In this document: positions 25,574 through 32,962 of the stretch, piece by piece
How positions within the stretch are numbered: the first letter of the stretch is position 1
How the letters are laid out: each line of letters opens with the position of its first letter
Origin: SpSt-398 sp041752235
GTDB taxonomy: Bacteria; Bacteroidota; Bacteroidia; Chitinophagales; Chitinophagaceae
Length of the DNA stretch: 64,000 bases
Assembly (NCBI GenBank): GCA_041752235.1
Contig: JBGSHM010000023.1
Coordinates: 74,131-138,130 of the forward strand
Reading direction: 5' to 3'
Position numbers and translations under genes: made by a program
Notes under the pieces: model-generated
What the model was told of the DNA's origin: nothing
Database searches by the model: none
The model's input: the letters and a program-made list of their open reading frames with translations, nothing else

Positions 25574-26665
25574 CTACTCCTCCTGCCCATTCCACAATGC
25601 CCCGCCAATACTTCCCCTTTTTGCTCCGGTAGTAGAGGGGATCGTACTGTATTCATCGCGCCAGCGCAAAACGCCCAGCAGGGCCATGATGAGAGCCTCT
25701 TTGTATTTTACCAGGTCGGCATCGGGCACAGTAACGGTAATCCCCAGTGGTTGAAATTGTGCTGTTAATCGAGTCACCAGAAACTGATTAAACGCCCCAC
25801 CACCGGTAACCAATAAAGAAACACCGGAAGTAGGCCAGGTGGCATGATCCATGATGGCTTTTTTTACCTGAACAGCAATATGCTCCACATAGGTGCGGAG
25901 TATGTCTTTTGGAGATAGTCCTGATTTTTCAAGCAAGGGCACCAGGGTTTCTGTGCCGAACTCATTGGCCAGTGATTTTGGTGGTGATTGCTGGTAAAAA
26001 TCAAAGGCATTCAAGGTTTGCAATAGCCCATCTTGTAATTGTCCTTCGCTGGCAGCCAGGCCATCCTTATCGAATTCCATTCCCAGCCTGGTGGCAAAAT
26101 GATTGAGTACCCGGTTTGCCGGGCAGATATCAAAGGCCAATGTATTTTCGGGGGTATGAATGGAGATATTGGCGATACCACCAATGTTCAACAAGAGCGA
26201 ATGTTGGGGCAATAGTAAGCGTTCACCTATTGGGACAATCGGGGCGCCCTGGCCACCAAGGGCCACATCCAAAGCCCGAAGATCGGCCACTACCGGCAGT
26301 CCTGTTTCTGCCGCAATTGCGGCTCCTTCACCCAATTGGGCGGTAAAATACGGGGGTTGGTGAAAGCTGGTATGTCCGTGAGAAGCCACCACCGCCACCT
26401 GAAACTGGAGGCCATTGTCCTCAATGAATTGATTGACCAATTGACCCAGGTAATGACCATAATCCGCATGAAGTCGCAGGTAATCACGGGCGGAAAGAGA
26501 GGGCGCTGAAGAAAGTCTTTCCGTCCATTCCATTTCATACGGGAGACAGGCCGCTTTCTGGATCTGGAAGGTCCATTTCCCGGCACTTTCCTGAAATTCT
26601 GCAAAGACGATATCCAAGCCATCGAGGCTGCTTCCGCTCATTAATCCGATTGCCCTGTAGACCAT
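25574..26665 (-). CDS. anmK: Anhydro-N-acetylmuramic acid kinase
   Basis: Phosphorylates and opens 1,6-anhydro-MurNAc recovered from cell-wall turnover to MurNAc-6-phosphate. The N-terminal GLMSGSSLDGLD (7-18) is the family signature of this hexokinase-like kinase. Other motifs are VVASHGHTSFHQP, LLNIGGIANIS, FDICPANRVLN and LLVTGGGAFN. 363 aa, complete. No murQ or ampG neighbour is present in the window. Divergent from upp with abutting -7 elements. Confidence 0.95.
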   Translation of the reverse strand: MVYRAIGLMSGSSLDGLDIVFAEFQESAGKWTFQIQKAACLPYEMEWTERLSSAPSLSARDYLRLHADYGHYLGQLVNQFIEDNGLQFQVAVVASHGHTSFHQPPYFTAQLGEGAAIAAETGLPVVADLRALDVALGGQGAPIVPIGERLLLPQHSLLLNIGGIANISIHTPENTLAFDICPANRVLNHFATRLGMEFDKDGLAASEGQLQDGLLQTLNAFDFYQQSPPKSLANEFGTETLVPLLEKSGLSPKDILRTYVEHIAVQVKKAIMDHATWPTSGVSLLVTGGGAFNQFLVTRLTAQFQPLGITVTVPDADLVKYKEALIMALLGVLRWRDEYSTIPSTTGAKRGSIGGALWNGQEE

Positions 26666-26697
26666 GATTTATATTTCCGTTTTCAGTATTCAGCGAT

Positions 26698-26713
26698 TAG
26701 ATTTGCAAAAGTA
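26698..26713. promoter_or_regulatory. Back-to-back -7 elements of upp (+) and anmK (-)
   Basis: TAGATTTG (26698-26705, plus strand) is directly followed by CAAAAGTA (26706-26713), which is TACTTTTG on the minus strand. Both are perfect TAnnTTTG matches. For upp a TTTC lies 20 nt upstream (26674-26677). Binding of polymerase to one should exclude the other. Confidence 0.5.
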
Positions 26714-26731
26714 CAACTTCAATTTTGGGCA

Positions 26732-27382
26732 ATGGTAGTCAACCTCAGCGAACAGCACTCTCTTATCAGTAATTGGGTCGCGGAATTGCGCGACGTGGAG
26801 ATTCAGGGTGACCGACTTCGTTTTCGGCAAAATCTGGAAAGGATCGGAGAAGTCGCCGCTTATGAGATCAGTAAAACCCTGCCCTGGATTGAAAAAGAGG
26901 TACAGACACCCCTCGGTTCTTCCCCCTCCAAAATACTGAAAGAGCAACCCGTCCTGGCCACCATCCTGCGGGCCGGTCTGCCCCTGCACAATGGGCTGCT
27001 TCATTTTTTCGACCGCGCGGACAATGCCTTTATTGCCGCATACCGCAAACACCAAAAAGACGGTTCGTTTGAGATCAGCCTGGAATACCTGTCCAGCCCC
27101 GACCTGGAGGACCGTATCCTGATCATTTCAGACCCCATGCTCGCCACGGGTTCTTCCTTGGTAAAAACCATACATTTAATGAAGGAAGAAGGCAACCCCA
27201 AAGAAATCCATATCGTTTGTGCCATTGCCTGCACAGTTGGCATAGAATATGTTCGACGTGAGTCGCCGGGGGTCAAGATCTGGTGCGGAGACATTGACGA
27301 TGAACTCACTGCGAAGGGATATATCGTACCCGGTCTGGGCGATGCCGGGGACCTGGCCTACGGAGCCAAAGTACAGATGTAA
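26732..27382 (+). CDS. upp: Uracil phosphoribosyltransferase
   Basis: Makes UMP from uracil and PRPP. The PRPP loop ILIISDPMLATGSS is at 129-142, and the uracil-binding C-terminus YIVPGLGDAGDLAYG is intact. The flexible loop region TILRAGLPLHNGLL is typical. 216 aa. ATG 26732 lies about 20 nt after the predicted transcription start. Confidence 0.95.
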   Translation: MVVNLSEQHSLISNWVAELRDVEIQGDRLRFRQNLERIGEVAAYEISKTLPWIEKEVQTPLGSSPSKILKEQPVLATILRAGLPLHNGLLHFFDRADNAFIAAYRKHQKDGSFEISLEYLSSPDLEDRILIISDPMLATGSSLVKTIHLMKEEGNPKEIHIVCAIACTVGIEYVRRESPGVKIWCGDIDDELTAKGYIVPGLGDAGDLAYGAKVQM

Positions 27383-27447
27383 GCAGCGTTATTTTAATTC
27401 CCCCGGTCTGTCAATTTTTTGTATTTTACACATCCTTAGTGTTGATA

Positions 27448-28461
27448 ATGAAGAAAACAATTCTAATCTTGACCCTTTTGTGGGCTGTGGTGTCTGAGAC
27501 CGGGGCTCAGGACCCCAATTTTTCCCAATTTTTTGCCTCCCCCCTGACCCTCAACCCTGCCCTCACGGGTAAGTTTGATGGGATCGTTCGGGTGGCCGGA
27601 AATTACCGGAACCAGTGGCCCACCATCAATAACGCCTTTACGACGGCCACTGCCTCTGTGGATTTTCATGTACTCAAAAACCGGCTCCAGGATATTGACC
27701 GATGGGGAGTAGGAATTTTGGGGTTCACCGACAAAAACGGGAATGGCGCTTTGCAAAATAATTTTATCGCCCTCTCCACCGCCTTTCATAAAGGATTGGA
27801 TGAAAACGGATACCACCAGATCGGGGTGGGTTTTCAGGGTACTTATGCCAATAAACGTCTGGACGTAACCAAGGTGGTTTTTGAAGACCAGTTGACCGCC
27901 CTTGGATTCACCGGTGTTACTTCCGAAGTATTCAATCAACAAAACCTGAATGTGAACTATTTTGACCTCAATGCCGGGGTCATGTATAATGGAACCACCA
28001 ACGGGTACAACAATTTCTATGTTGGTGCCTCGATGTACCACCTGAACCGTCCGAAAGAAACCTTTCAGGGTGGTCAATATTACCTGAGTTCACGACTGAC
28101 CCTGCAGGCAGGAGGTCGTTTGCCCGTTGGCCAATTCAATGCCTTCCATTTTAGCGCCAATCATAGCACCCAGGCCAATGCCCGCAATACCGTGATCGGT
28201 GGGGCCTATGCCCTGAACCTGAATGGGATTGAAGATAATCCAACCAATGTGTATTTAGGTTCCTGGTTCCGGTTTGGAGATGCTATCATTCCGTATGTCG
28301 GACTTGAATTCAATGATTTTCACCTGGGCTTTACCTACGATATCAATACCTCCGGACTTAAACCCGCTTCCAATGTGCGGGGTGGTGCCGAGATCTCCCT
28401 CATCTATATCAAACAGCCTGTTGACAGGAATTTGAAGAAGTTGAATTGCCCTAAATTTTAG
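27448..28461 (+). CDS. PorP/SprF family type IX secretion outer-membrane protein
   Basis: 337 aa from ATG 27448, the start of the signal peptide MKKTILILTLLWAVVSETGA. The signature immediately after cleavage, QDPNFSQFFASPLTLNPALTG, is the PorP/SprF hallmark. The rest is strand-rich with alternating aromatic residues (NYRNQWPTI, YYLSSRLTLQAGGRLP) and ends in IYIKQ..., fitting an outer-membrane barrel. Family members couple individual cargo proteins (often giant adhesins such as SprB) to the secretion system or are core PorP. Here it stands alone, with no large adhesin adjacent, so its partner is unknown. Confidence 0.9.
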   Translation: MKKTILILTLLWAVVSETGAQDPNFSQFFASPLTLNPALTGKFDGIVRVAGNYRNQWPTINNAFTTATASVDFHVLKNRLQDIDRWGVGILGFTDKNGNGALQNNFIALSTAFHKGLDENGYHQIGVGFQGTYANKRLDVTKVVFEDQLTALGFTGVTSEVFNQQNLNVNYFDLNAGVMYNGTTNGYNNFYVGASMYHLNRPKETFQGGQYYLSSRLTLQAGGRLPVGQFNAFHFSANHSTQANARNTVIGGAYALNLNGIEDNPTNVYLGSWFRFGDAIIPYVGLEFNDFHLGFTYDINTSGLKPASNVRGGAEISLIYIKQPVDRNLKKLNCPKF

Positions 28462-28462
28462 A

Positions 28463-28545
28463 CACGAATTTTTACGAATACGCACGAATTTCACGAATTA
28501 AATAAATGAATTCGTGCCATTCGTGCGTATTCGTAAAAATTCGTG
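28463..28545. repeat. Inverted repeat with 26-bp perfect stem, CACGAATTT family
   Basis: 28463-28488 pairs perfectly with 28520-28545, and inner arms CACGAATT (28492-28499) and AATTCGTG (28509-28516) extend the hairpin. It lies at the convergent junction of the PorP/SprF gene and the SLC13 carrier and could terminate both. A one-sided relative is at 39188-39294. Confidence 0.9.
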
Positions 28546-28555
28546 ATATATTATT

Positions 28556-29974
28556 TCAAAGGAAGTAGTAACAAATTATTGAAATTAACACGACAGCGAT
28601 CAGGTTCATCACAAATCCTGCCTTCACCATTTTCTTCAACGGAATATGCCCACTGCTAAACACGATCGCATTGGGTGGGGTCGCCATGGGCAACATGCTT
28701 CCACAACTGGCAGCCAGGGTCATTGGTACGCCAACGGCTAATGGAGAAATGCCCAATGCATCAGCCAGGCCACATACAACGGGTGCAAAAACGATGACCT
28801 GAGCGATATTGCTCATTAGTTCCCCAAGAAATAAGGATACGATGGTTACCACCAATATCAACAGGAACCCATGGCCGGCAAACCTTGCCATCCATGTACC
28901 CATGGATTGGATCAACCCGGCATTCTCCAGGGCTGACGCCAATGAAATACCTCCACCGAAAAGAATCAGAATTCCCCAGGCCATCTTGCTGGTATCTTCC
29001 CAGGCAAGTAAGGTGGGAGAGACCGTATTGTTCTTTGAACTGGGAAAGATAAAGAGGGCAATGGCCCCCGCCATGGCAATGATCGAATCATCAAGCCGAA
29101 TCCAACCAAATCCGTTGATGATATCCTTGGTGATCCAGAAAAAGGCGGTTACCACAAAGATTCCCAGTACCCGTTTTTCCTCTACACTCATGGGCCCCAG
29201 CCGGGAAATTTCTTCTTTGATCAGATCATGCGTTTCACTACTTGCTTTGATATGATTGGGGAACAATATTTTTGTCAATACCACATACAGGCAAAACAGC
29301 AATAGGATGGCCAGTGGGCCTCCGATCTTCATCCAGTTAAAAAAACCAATTGGCTCCCCGTACTTTTTTTCAATAAACCCTGCGAAAGCGACATTGGGCG
29401 GTGTGCCAATAATGGTGGCAATTCCGCCCAGATTGGAGGCGTAGGCGATCACCAGCATCAGGGAAAGGGAAAAATGAACCAGGTGTCCTTCACCGCGATG
29501 TTTATCTTTCATCACATTGATTACGGAGAGGGCTATGGGGAACATCATCATGGTGGTGGCGGTGTTGCTCAACCACATACTGAGTAAACCTGTAGCAATG
29601 ATAAAACCTAGAATGATCCGGTTGCCCGAGGTCCCGGTCAGCCGGACAATATTCAAAGCGATACGCTTATGCAGATTCCATTTTTCAATGGCCAGGCCGA
29701 TCATAAATCCTCCCATGAACAAGAAGATGATCGGATTGGCATAGGGAGAAGCTGTATTGGGGAGCGTCGCGATGCCCAATATGGGAAACAATACCAGCGG
29801 GATCAGGGCAGTCACCGGCAATGGGATGGCCTCTGATATCCACCAAACCACCATCAGAGAGCCAACCGCCAGCGTCAACGAGGCTTTTTCGGCCAAATGA
29901 AAGGGATTGAACAGATATAGGCCTATGGCAAGCACCAGACCGCCAACCAGGGATAAAATTCGAACTCGATTCAT
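28556..29974 (-). CDS. SLC13/DASS family sodium-coupled anion transporter
   Basis: About 11-12 membrane helices. Family motifs are SNTATTMMMFP (first SNT sodium/substrate loop), GTPPNVAFAGF and MTLAASCGSMLPMATPPNAIVF (second half repeat). These mark divalent-anion/sodium symporters for dicarboxylates such as succinate or malate, or sulfate; substrate cannot be decided by eye. 472 aa from ATG 29974. The frame opens at 30040, but that would overlap the divergent EI24 gene. Confidence 0.9.
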   Translation of the reverse strand: MNRVRILSLVGGLVLAIGLYLFNPFHLAEKASLTLAVGSLMVVWWISEAIPLPVTALIPLVLFPILGIATLPNTASPYANPIIFLFMGGFMIGLAIEKWNLHKRIALNIVRLTGTSGNRIILGFIIATGLLSMWLSNTATTMMMFPIALSVINVMKDKHRGEGHLVHFSLSLMLVIAYASNLGGIATIIGTPPNVAFAGFIEKKYGEPIGFFNWMKIGGPLAILLLFCLYVVLTKILFPNHIKASSETHDLIKEEISRLGPMSVEEKRVLGIFVVTAFFWITKDIINGFGWIRLDDSIIAMAGAIALFIFPSSKNNTVSPTLLAWEDTSKMAWGILILFGGGISLASALENAGLIQSMGTWMARFAGHGFLLILVVTIVSLFLGELMSNIAQVIVFAPVVCGLADALGISPLAVGVPMTLAASCGSMLPMATPPNAIVFSSGHIPLKKMVKAGFVMNLIAVVLISIICYYFL

Positions 29975-30020
29975 GGCATACAATATACTCCAGTAGCTTA
30001 TATTTACCCAAATTTCGGTA

Positions 30021-30767
30021 TTGCTCAAAGAGATCATCATAGCGATCCAATCCTATAATGAAGCCCGCCAGTTCATCCGGGAAAACCGGTTATGGAAATG
30101 GATCCTTCTTCCCGGTCTGATTTATACCCTGCTTTTTTTGACCGGAATGTACTTCTTCATCGGTTCGGCCACAAGTGTGATCGAATACCTGACCCGGGTC
30201 TCCCACCTCAGTGAATGGATACAACGCCTGGAAAACAGTTGGGTTGGTTTTCTCTTTGCCCTGGCTGGCATGATGCTCTGGTTGCTGCTCCTGTTATTCT
30301 ATTTCTCACTTTTCAAATATGCCTGGCTCATCATTGGCTCCCCAATTTTTACTTACTTAAGTGAAAGGACACAAGCCATTTTGGAGAAGAAGGAATTTAC
30401 CTTCAATAGCCGCCAATTCTTTCGGGATGTATCACCGGGTGTGAAAGTGGCCCTGCGCAATTGTGCCTGGCAAACCGGTTATCTTTTTCTGCTCATGCTT
30501 TTTTCCATGGTTCCCCTTGTTGGCATGATCGCCCCGGTAATCGCCCTCTTTGTAGAATGTTACTACTATGGGTATTCCATGATCAGTTATAGCCTTGACC
30601 GGGAAAAAGTGGCCCCCGAAAAAAGCGCCGCCTTTATTAAGGAACATAAGGGCCTGGCCATTGGAAACGGGATCATCTTTTACCTGATGCATGTCGTCAT
30701 CATCTTTGCCCCGGCTTATGCCATCATCGCAGCCACCCTGAGTGTTCATAAAGTAAAACCTGCATGA
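30021..30767 (+). CDS. EI24 (CysZ-like) integral membrane protein
   Basis: 248 aa with four to five hydrophobic segments (ILLPGLIYTLLFLTGMYFF, FLFALAGMMLWLLLLLFYF, LFLLMLFSMVPLVGMI, NGIIFYLMHVVIIFAPAY). The EI24/CysZ family hallmark is seen around LIIGSPIFTYLSERTQ and the hydrophilic YYGYSMISYSLDRE. CysZ of proteobacteria imports sulfate, but Bacteroidota members are uncharacterised. The start is TTG 30021, because the next Met is 42 residues in and would remove the first helix. The stop overlaps the next gene start by 4 nt (ATGA), implying translational coupling. Confidence 0.85.
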   Translation: MLKEIIIAIQSYNEARQFIRENRLWKWILLPGLIYTLLFLTGMYFFIGSATSVIEYLTRVSHLSEWIQRLENSWVGFLFALAGMMLWLLLLLFYFSLFKYAWLIIGSPIFTYLSERTQAILEKKEFTFNSRQFFRDVSPGVKVALRNCAWQTGYLFLLMLFSMVPLVGMIAPVIALFVECYYYGYSMISYSLDREKVAPEKSAAFIKEHKGLAIGNGIIFYLMHVVIIFAPAYAIIAATLSVHKVKPA

Positions 30768-31477
30768 AAAATTCTTCCCTGGGAACGGTCTACCTGATCC
30801 CTGCCCCACTGACGGACGAAGGGGTAGCGGGAATATCTCCGGAAATAAAAGACGCTATCGCCAAGTGCCAGGTATTCTTTACCGAGAATGAAAAAGATGC
30901 CCGCCGCTATTTTAAAAGACTATGGAAAGAAATGGTGATCGATGATTATGAGTGGCATGCCATCCATGGCCGCGAAGAAGAAGCCTTGCCTGCTTTTCGT
31001 CAATGCCTATTGGAAGGAAAAACTATTGGGATCGTCAGTGATGCAGGTTGTCCGGGTGTTGCTGATCCCGGCCAGCTCCTGATCGCCGCTGCCCAGGAGA
31101 TAGGAGCAACCATCAAGCCGCTTGTGGGACCAAGTTCCATTTTGCTTGCCCTGATGGCCAGCGGTATGAATGGACAGCAATTTCATTTTCATGGGTATCT
31201 GCCCATTGAGACCCAGGAGAAGATAAAGACGATCCGACAGATCGAGGCCCGATCCGCAAAGGAAAATTGTACCGAACTATTTATTGAAACCCCTTACCGG
31301 AATAATCAAATGCTGGATACCCTGCTCCAGCATTGCAACCCGGAAACAAAAATTGGTGTGGCTGTTTCGCTGACTGATAAGGACGAGTGGGTGCGCACAA
31401 AAAAGGTAAAGGACTGGAAAAAAGAGAAACCCGACCTGCACAAAAAACCAGCGATCTTCTTACTCTATGCCTCTTAG
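30764..31477 (+). CDS. Tetrapyrrole-methylase-fold SAM methyltransferase (RsmI-like)
   Basis: 237 aa. The fold is seen in GTVYLIPAPLTDEGV, IGIVSDAGCPGVADPGQLLI (the RsmI motif) and IKPLVGPSSILLALMASGM, followed by LFIETPYRNNQML. RsmI 2'-O-methylates C1402 of 16S rRNA. This protein lacks the C-terminal RsmI extension and belongs to the shorter second form common in Bacteroidota, so the target may differ. Coupled to the EI24 gene. The final codons and TAG stop (31475-31477) are part of a family A repeat. Confidence 0.88.
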   Translation: MKNSSLGTVYLIPAPLTDEGVAGISPEIKDAIAKCQVFFTENEKDARRYFKRLWKEMVIDDYEWHAIHGREEEALPAFRQCLLEGKTIGIVSDAGCPGVADPGQLLIAAAQEIGATIKPLVGPSSILLALMASGMNGQQFHFHGYLPIETQEKIKTIRQIEARSAKENCTELFIETPYRNNQMLDTLLQHCNPETKIGVAVSLTDKDEWVRTKKVKDWKKEKPDLHKKPAIFLLYAS

Positions 31478-31548
31478 CGCCCCCTTGCGTCATGGCGTCT
31501 TGGCGGTTATTTCACCGCAAAGACGCAAAGGCGCAAGGGGGCGCTAAG
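31473..31548. repeat. Dispersed palindromic element, family A, near-complete hairpin
   Basis: CTTAGCGCCCCCTTGCG (31473-31489) pairs perfectly with CGCAAGGGGGCGCTAAG (31532-31548). Inner words GGCGTCTTGGCGGT/ACCGCAAAGACGC also pair. It contains the RsmI-like stop codon and ends 1 nt before the stop of the opposite gene, so it spans the whole convergent junction. Confidence 0.9.
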
Positions 31549-31549
31549 A

Positions 31550-31972
31550 TTATTCGGCAGGGTCGCGCATGGAAATAATGCTATCCACAATATATCGGGA
31601 GTTTCCACGCCAGGGTAATACGCCATTATATTCTTTGTAATGAAGGTCGAAGATCTTACCGGCATTTAGTTTCAGCACTTCAAATACCTCTTTGCTTTTG
31701 ATCGAGAACTCAAACTCATTTGACTGAATGGCACCCACAGTGCGGCTTCTGATCCCCTCCTGTATGAGTTTGCCTTCATAGGTTTTGAATATCTGCCCCT
31801 TCTTAACCGCATAGTTGAGATAACCCGATTTTACCCCATCGCTGGTAAACGGATAGTAGTATTTCCAATAGATGAATCCAACAAGAAAGAGGACCATCAC
31901 GATAACGAGTGTTCGCAAGAATTTCCGAAATCCGGAAGTCTTTTTGGGTGTAGAAGCTGTCAGGGGGTCCAT
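31550..31972 (-). CDS. Conserved membrane-anchored protein of unknown function
   Basis: 140 aa. A short cytoplasmic Lys-rich head (to about residue 22) is followed by one hydrophobic helix (LVIVMVLFLVGFIYWKYYY). A soluble domain of about 95 residues follows (SDGVKSGYLNYAVKKGQIFKTYEGKLIQEG, then DLHYKEYNGVLPWRGNSRYIVDSI). I know this pattern as a frequent Bacteroidota protein without an assigned role. No catalytic motif is visible. It is divergent from the arginine leader (about 65 nt to its promoter). Confidence 0.7.
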   Translation of the reverse strand: MDPLTASTPKKTSGFRKFLRTLVIVMVLFLVGFIYWKYYYPFTSDGVKSGYLNYAVKKGQIFKTYEGKLIQEGIRSRTVGAIQSNEFEFSIKSKEVFEVLKLNAGKIFDLHYKEYNGVLPWRGNSRYIVDSIISMRDPAE

Positions 31973-32021
31973 ATGCAGAATTTTATAACAAAATATTTTC
32001 AGCTAAAGGTAAATTATTGTA

Positions 32022-32029
32022 TACATTTG
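32022..32029 (+). promoter_or_regulatory. -7 element of the arginine operon promoter
   Basis: A perfect TACATTTG; a weak TTTTC (31996-32000) lies 21 nt upstream as a -33 element. The predicted start near 32036 is only about 14 nt before the leader-peptide GTG. Confidence 0.55.
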
Positions 32030-32049
32030 TTCCCTCAATAAAAAAAGAA

Positions 32050-32142
32050 GTGAAGAAACCTTTTATACATATCCAACCAGGCACCTCCATCGGAGTGGCT
32101 CGTAGGGTTGTTTCTTTACCGCGACGCCGACCTGTTATCTGA
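32050..32142 (+). CDS. Putative arginine leader peptide (30 residues)
   Basis: GTG at 32050 opens MKKPFIHIQPGTSIGV, then ARRVVSLPRRRPVI and TGA at 32140. Five of the last 14 codons are Arg (CGT AGG, then CGA CGC CGA, mostly rare-type). It lies between the operon promoter and the first arginine gene, as expected of an attenuator peptide. The Arg cluster and stop overlap two mutually exclusive pairings: CCTGT/ACAGG (32131-32135 with 32142-32146) and CTGACAGG/CCTGTCAG (32139-32146 with 32167-32174). No classic U-rich terminator follows, so if it regulates, the output may be Rho-dependent or translational. Inference from position and codons only. Confidence 0.5.
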   Translation: MKKPFIHIQPGTSIGVARRVVSLPRRRPVI

Positions 32143-32174
32143 CAGGACGAGCACCTCACCACGGCCCCTGTCAG
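32131..32174 (+). promoter_or_regulatory. Alternative hairpins at the end of the arginine leader
   Basis: ACAGG (32142-32146) can pair with CCTGT upstream (32131-32135) or, within the longer CTGACAGG, with CCTGTCAG downstream (32167-32174, 8 bp). A ribosome paused on the Arg codons at 32122-32130 would cover the upstream partner and leave the downstream pairing. Confidence 0.4.
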
Positions 32175-32237
32175 TGGAAAATTCCCCAAACTATTTTTCG
32201 GATTGGTCATCCCTCACTGAACAATAGCGTTTCCAAA

Positions 32238-32951
32238 GTGGAAAATCATAAGATACTTATTCGTGTTGCCAATACTGGTGATCAGCATTTTGCTGAAACC
32301 ATTACCACCGAAATGGCCGAAAGCGCCAAAGCCAGGGGGACTGGTATCGCCAAACGGTCGCCTGACTACATTGCCCAAAAGATGGAAGAAGGCAAATCCG
32401 TAATCGCCTTTACCGACAAAGGAGAATGGGTGGGTTTTTGCTATATAGAAACCTGGAGCCACGGCGAGTATGTGGCCAATTCCGGACTGATTGTGGCCCC
32501 GGCCTTCCGCAAGACAGGTGTCGCCAAAGGCATCAAGAAGAAAATATTCGACCTCAGCCGCCAACTCTACCCCGAAGCCAAGATCTTTGGTCTGACCACA
32601 GGACTGGCCGTCATGAAGATCAATAGCGACCTCGGCTATGAACCCGTCACCTATTCTGAATTGACCCAGGACGAAGCCTTCTGGGCTGGTTGTAAAAGCT
32701 GTGTCAACTACGAGATCCTGATGAGTAAGGAAAGAAAGAATTGTTTCTGTACCGGTATGCTCTATGATCCCAAAGACCACTACGAGCCGGAAGAGACCAG
32801 CAAGTTCTTTGCAGAAAATAAGAACATCTTCGAACGGCTGATCCGGATCAAAAAATGGCGGCTCCTGAAACCCTTCCTGAAAAAGGACAACGGTGGAGGG
32901 AATGGCCAAAGCAAACCGAAGTCATTCTTCCATTATCTGTTTCATCTCTAA
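32238..32951 (+). CDS. GNAT family N-acetyltransferase heading the arginine operon
   Basis: 237 aa. The acetyl-CoA-binding core has GEWVGFCYIETWSHGEYVANSGLIVAPAFRKTGVAKGIKKKIFDLS, with the R/Q-x-x-G-x-G/A-like loop at FRKTGVAKG. The C-terminal extension is Cys-containing (GCKSCVNYEILMSKERKNCFC) and then basic. Start GTG 32238; 11 nt before argG. The pathway needs an N-acylglutamate synthase, and no argA or argJ is present, so this gene is the natural candidate for the first step. That is inference from position. It is not recognisably an E. coli-type ArgA. Confidence 0.82.
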   Translation: MENHKILIRVANTGDQHFAETITTEMAESAKARGTGIAKRSPDYIAQKMEEGKSVIAFTDKGEWVGFCYIETWSHGEYVANSGLIVAPAFRKTGVAKGIKKKIFDLSRQLYPEAKIFGLTTGLAVMKINSDLGYEPVTYSELTQDEAFWAGCKSCVNYEILMSKERKNCFCTGMLYDPKDHYEPEETSKFFAENKNIFERLIRIKKWRLLKPFLKKDNGGGNGQSKPKSFFHYLFHL

Positions 32952-32962
32952 ATAAAGGAATC

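Noticed and set aside
31983..32210. 75-codon minus-strand ORF in the arginine leader region
   Set aside because: No recognisable features, and it overlaps the predicted promoter and leader peptide; a chance open frame is more likely.
32214..32909. Long minus-strand ORF of 231 codons opposite the GNAT gene
   Set aside because: It mirrors the GNAT frame codon for codon and has no domain; the plus-strand protein has clear acetyltransferase motifs.
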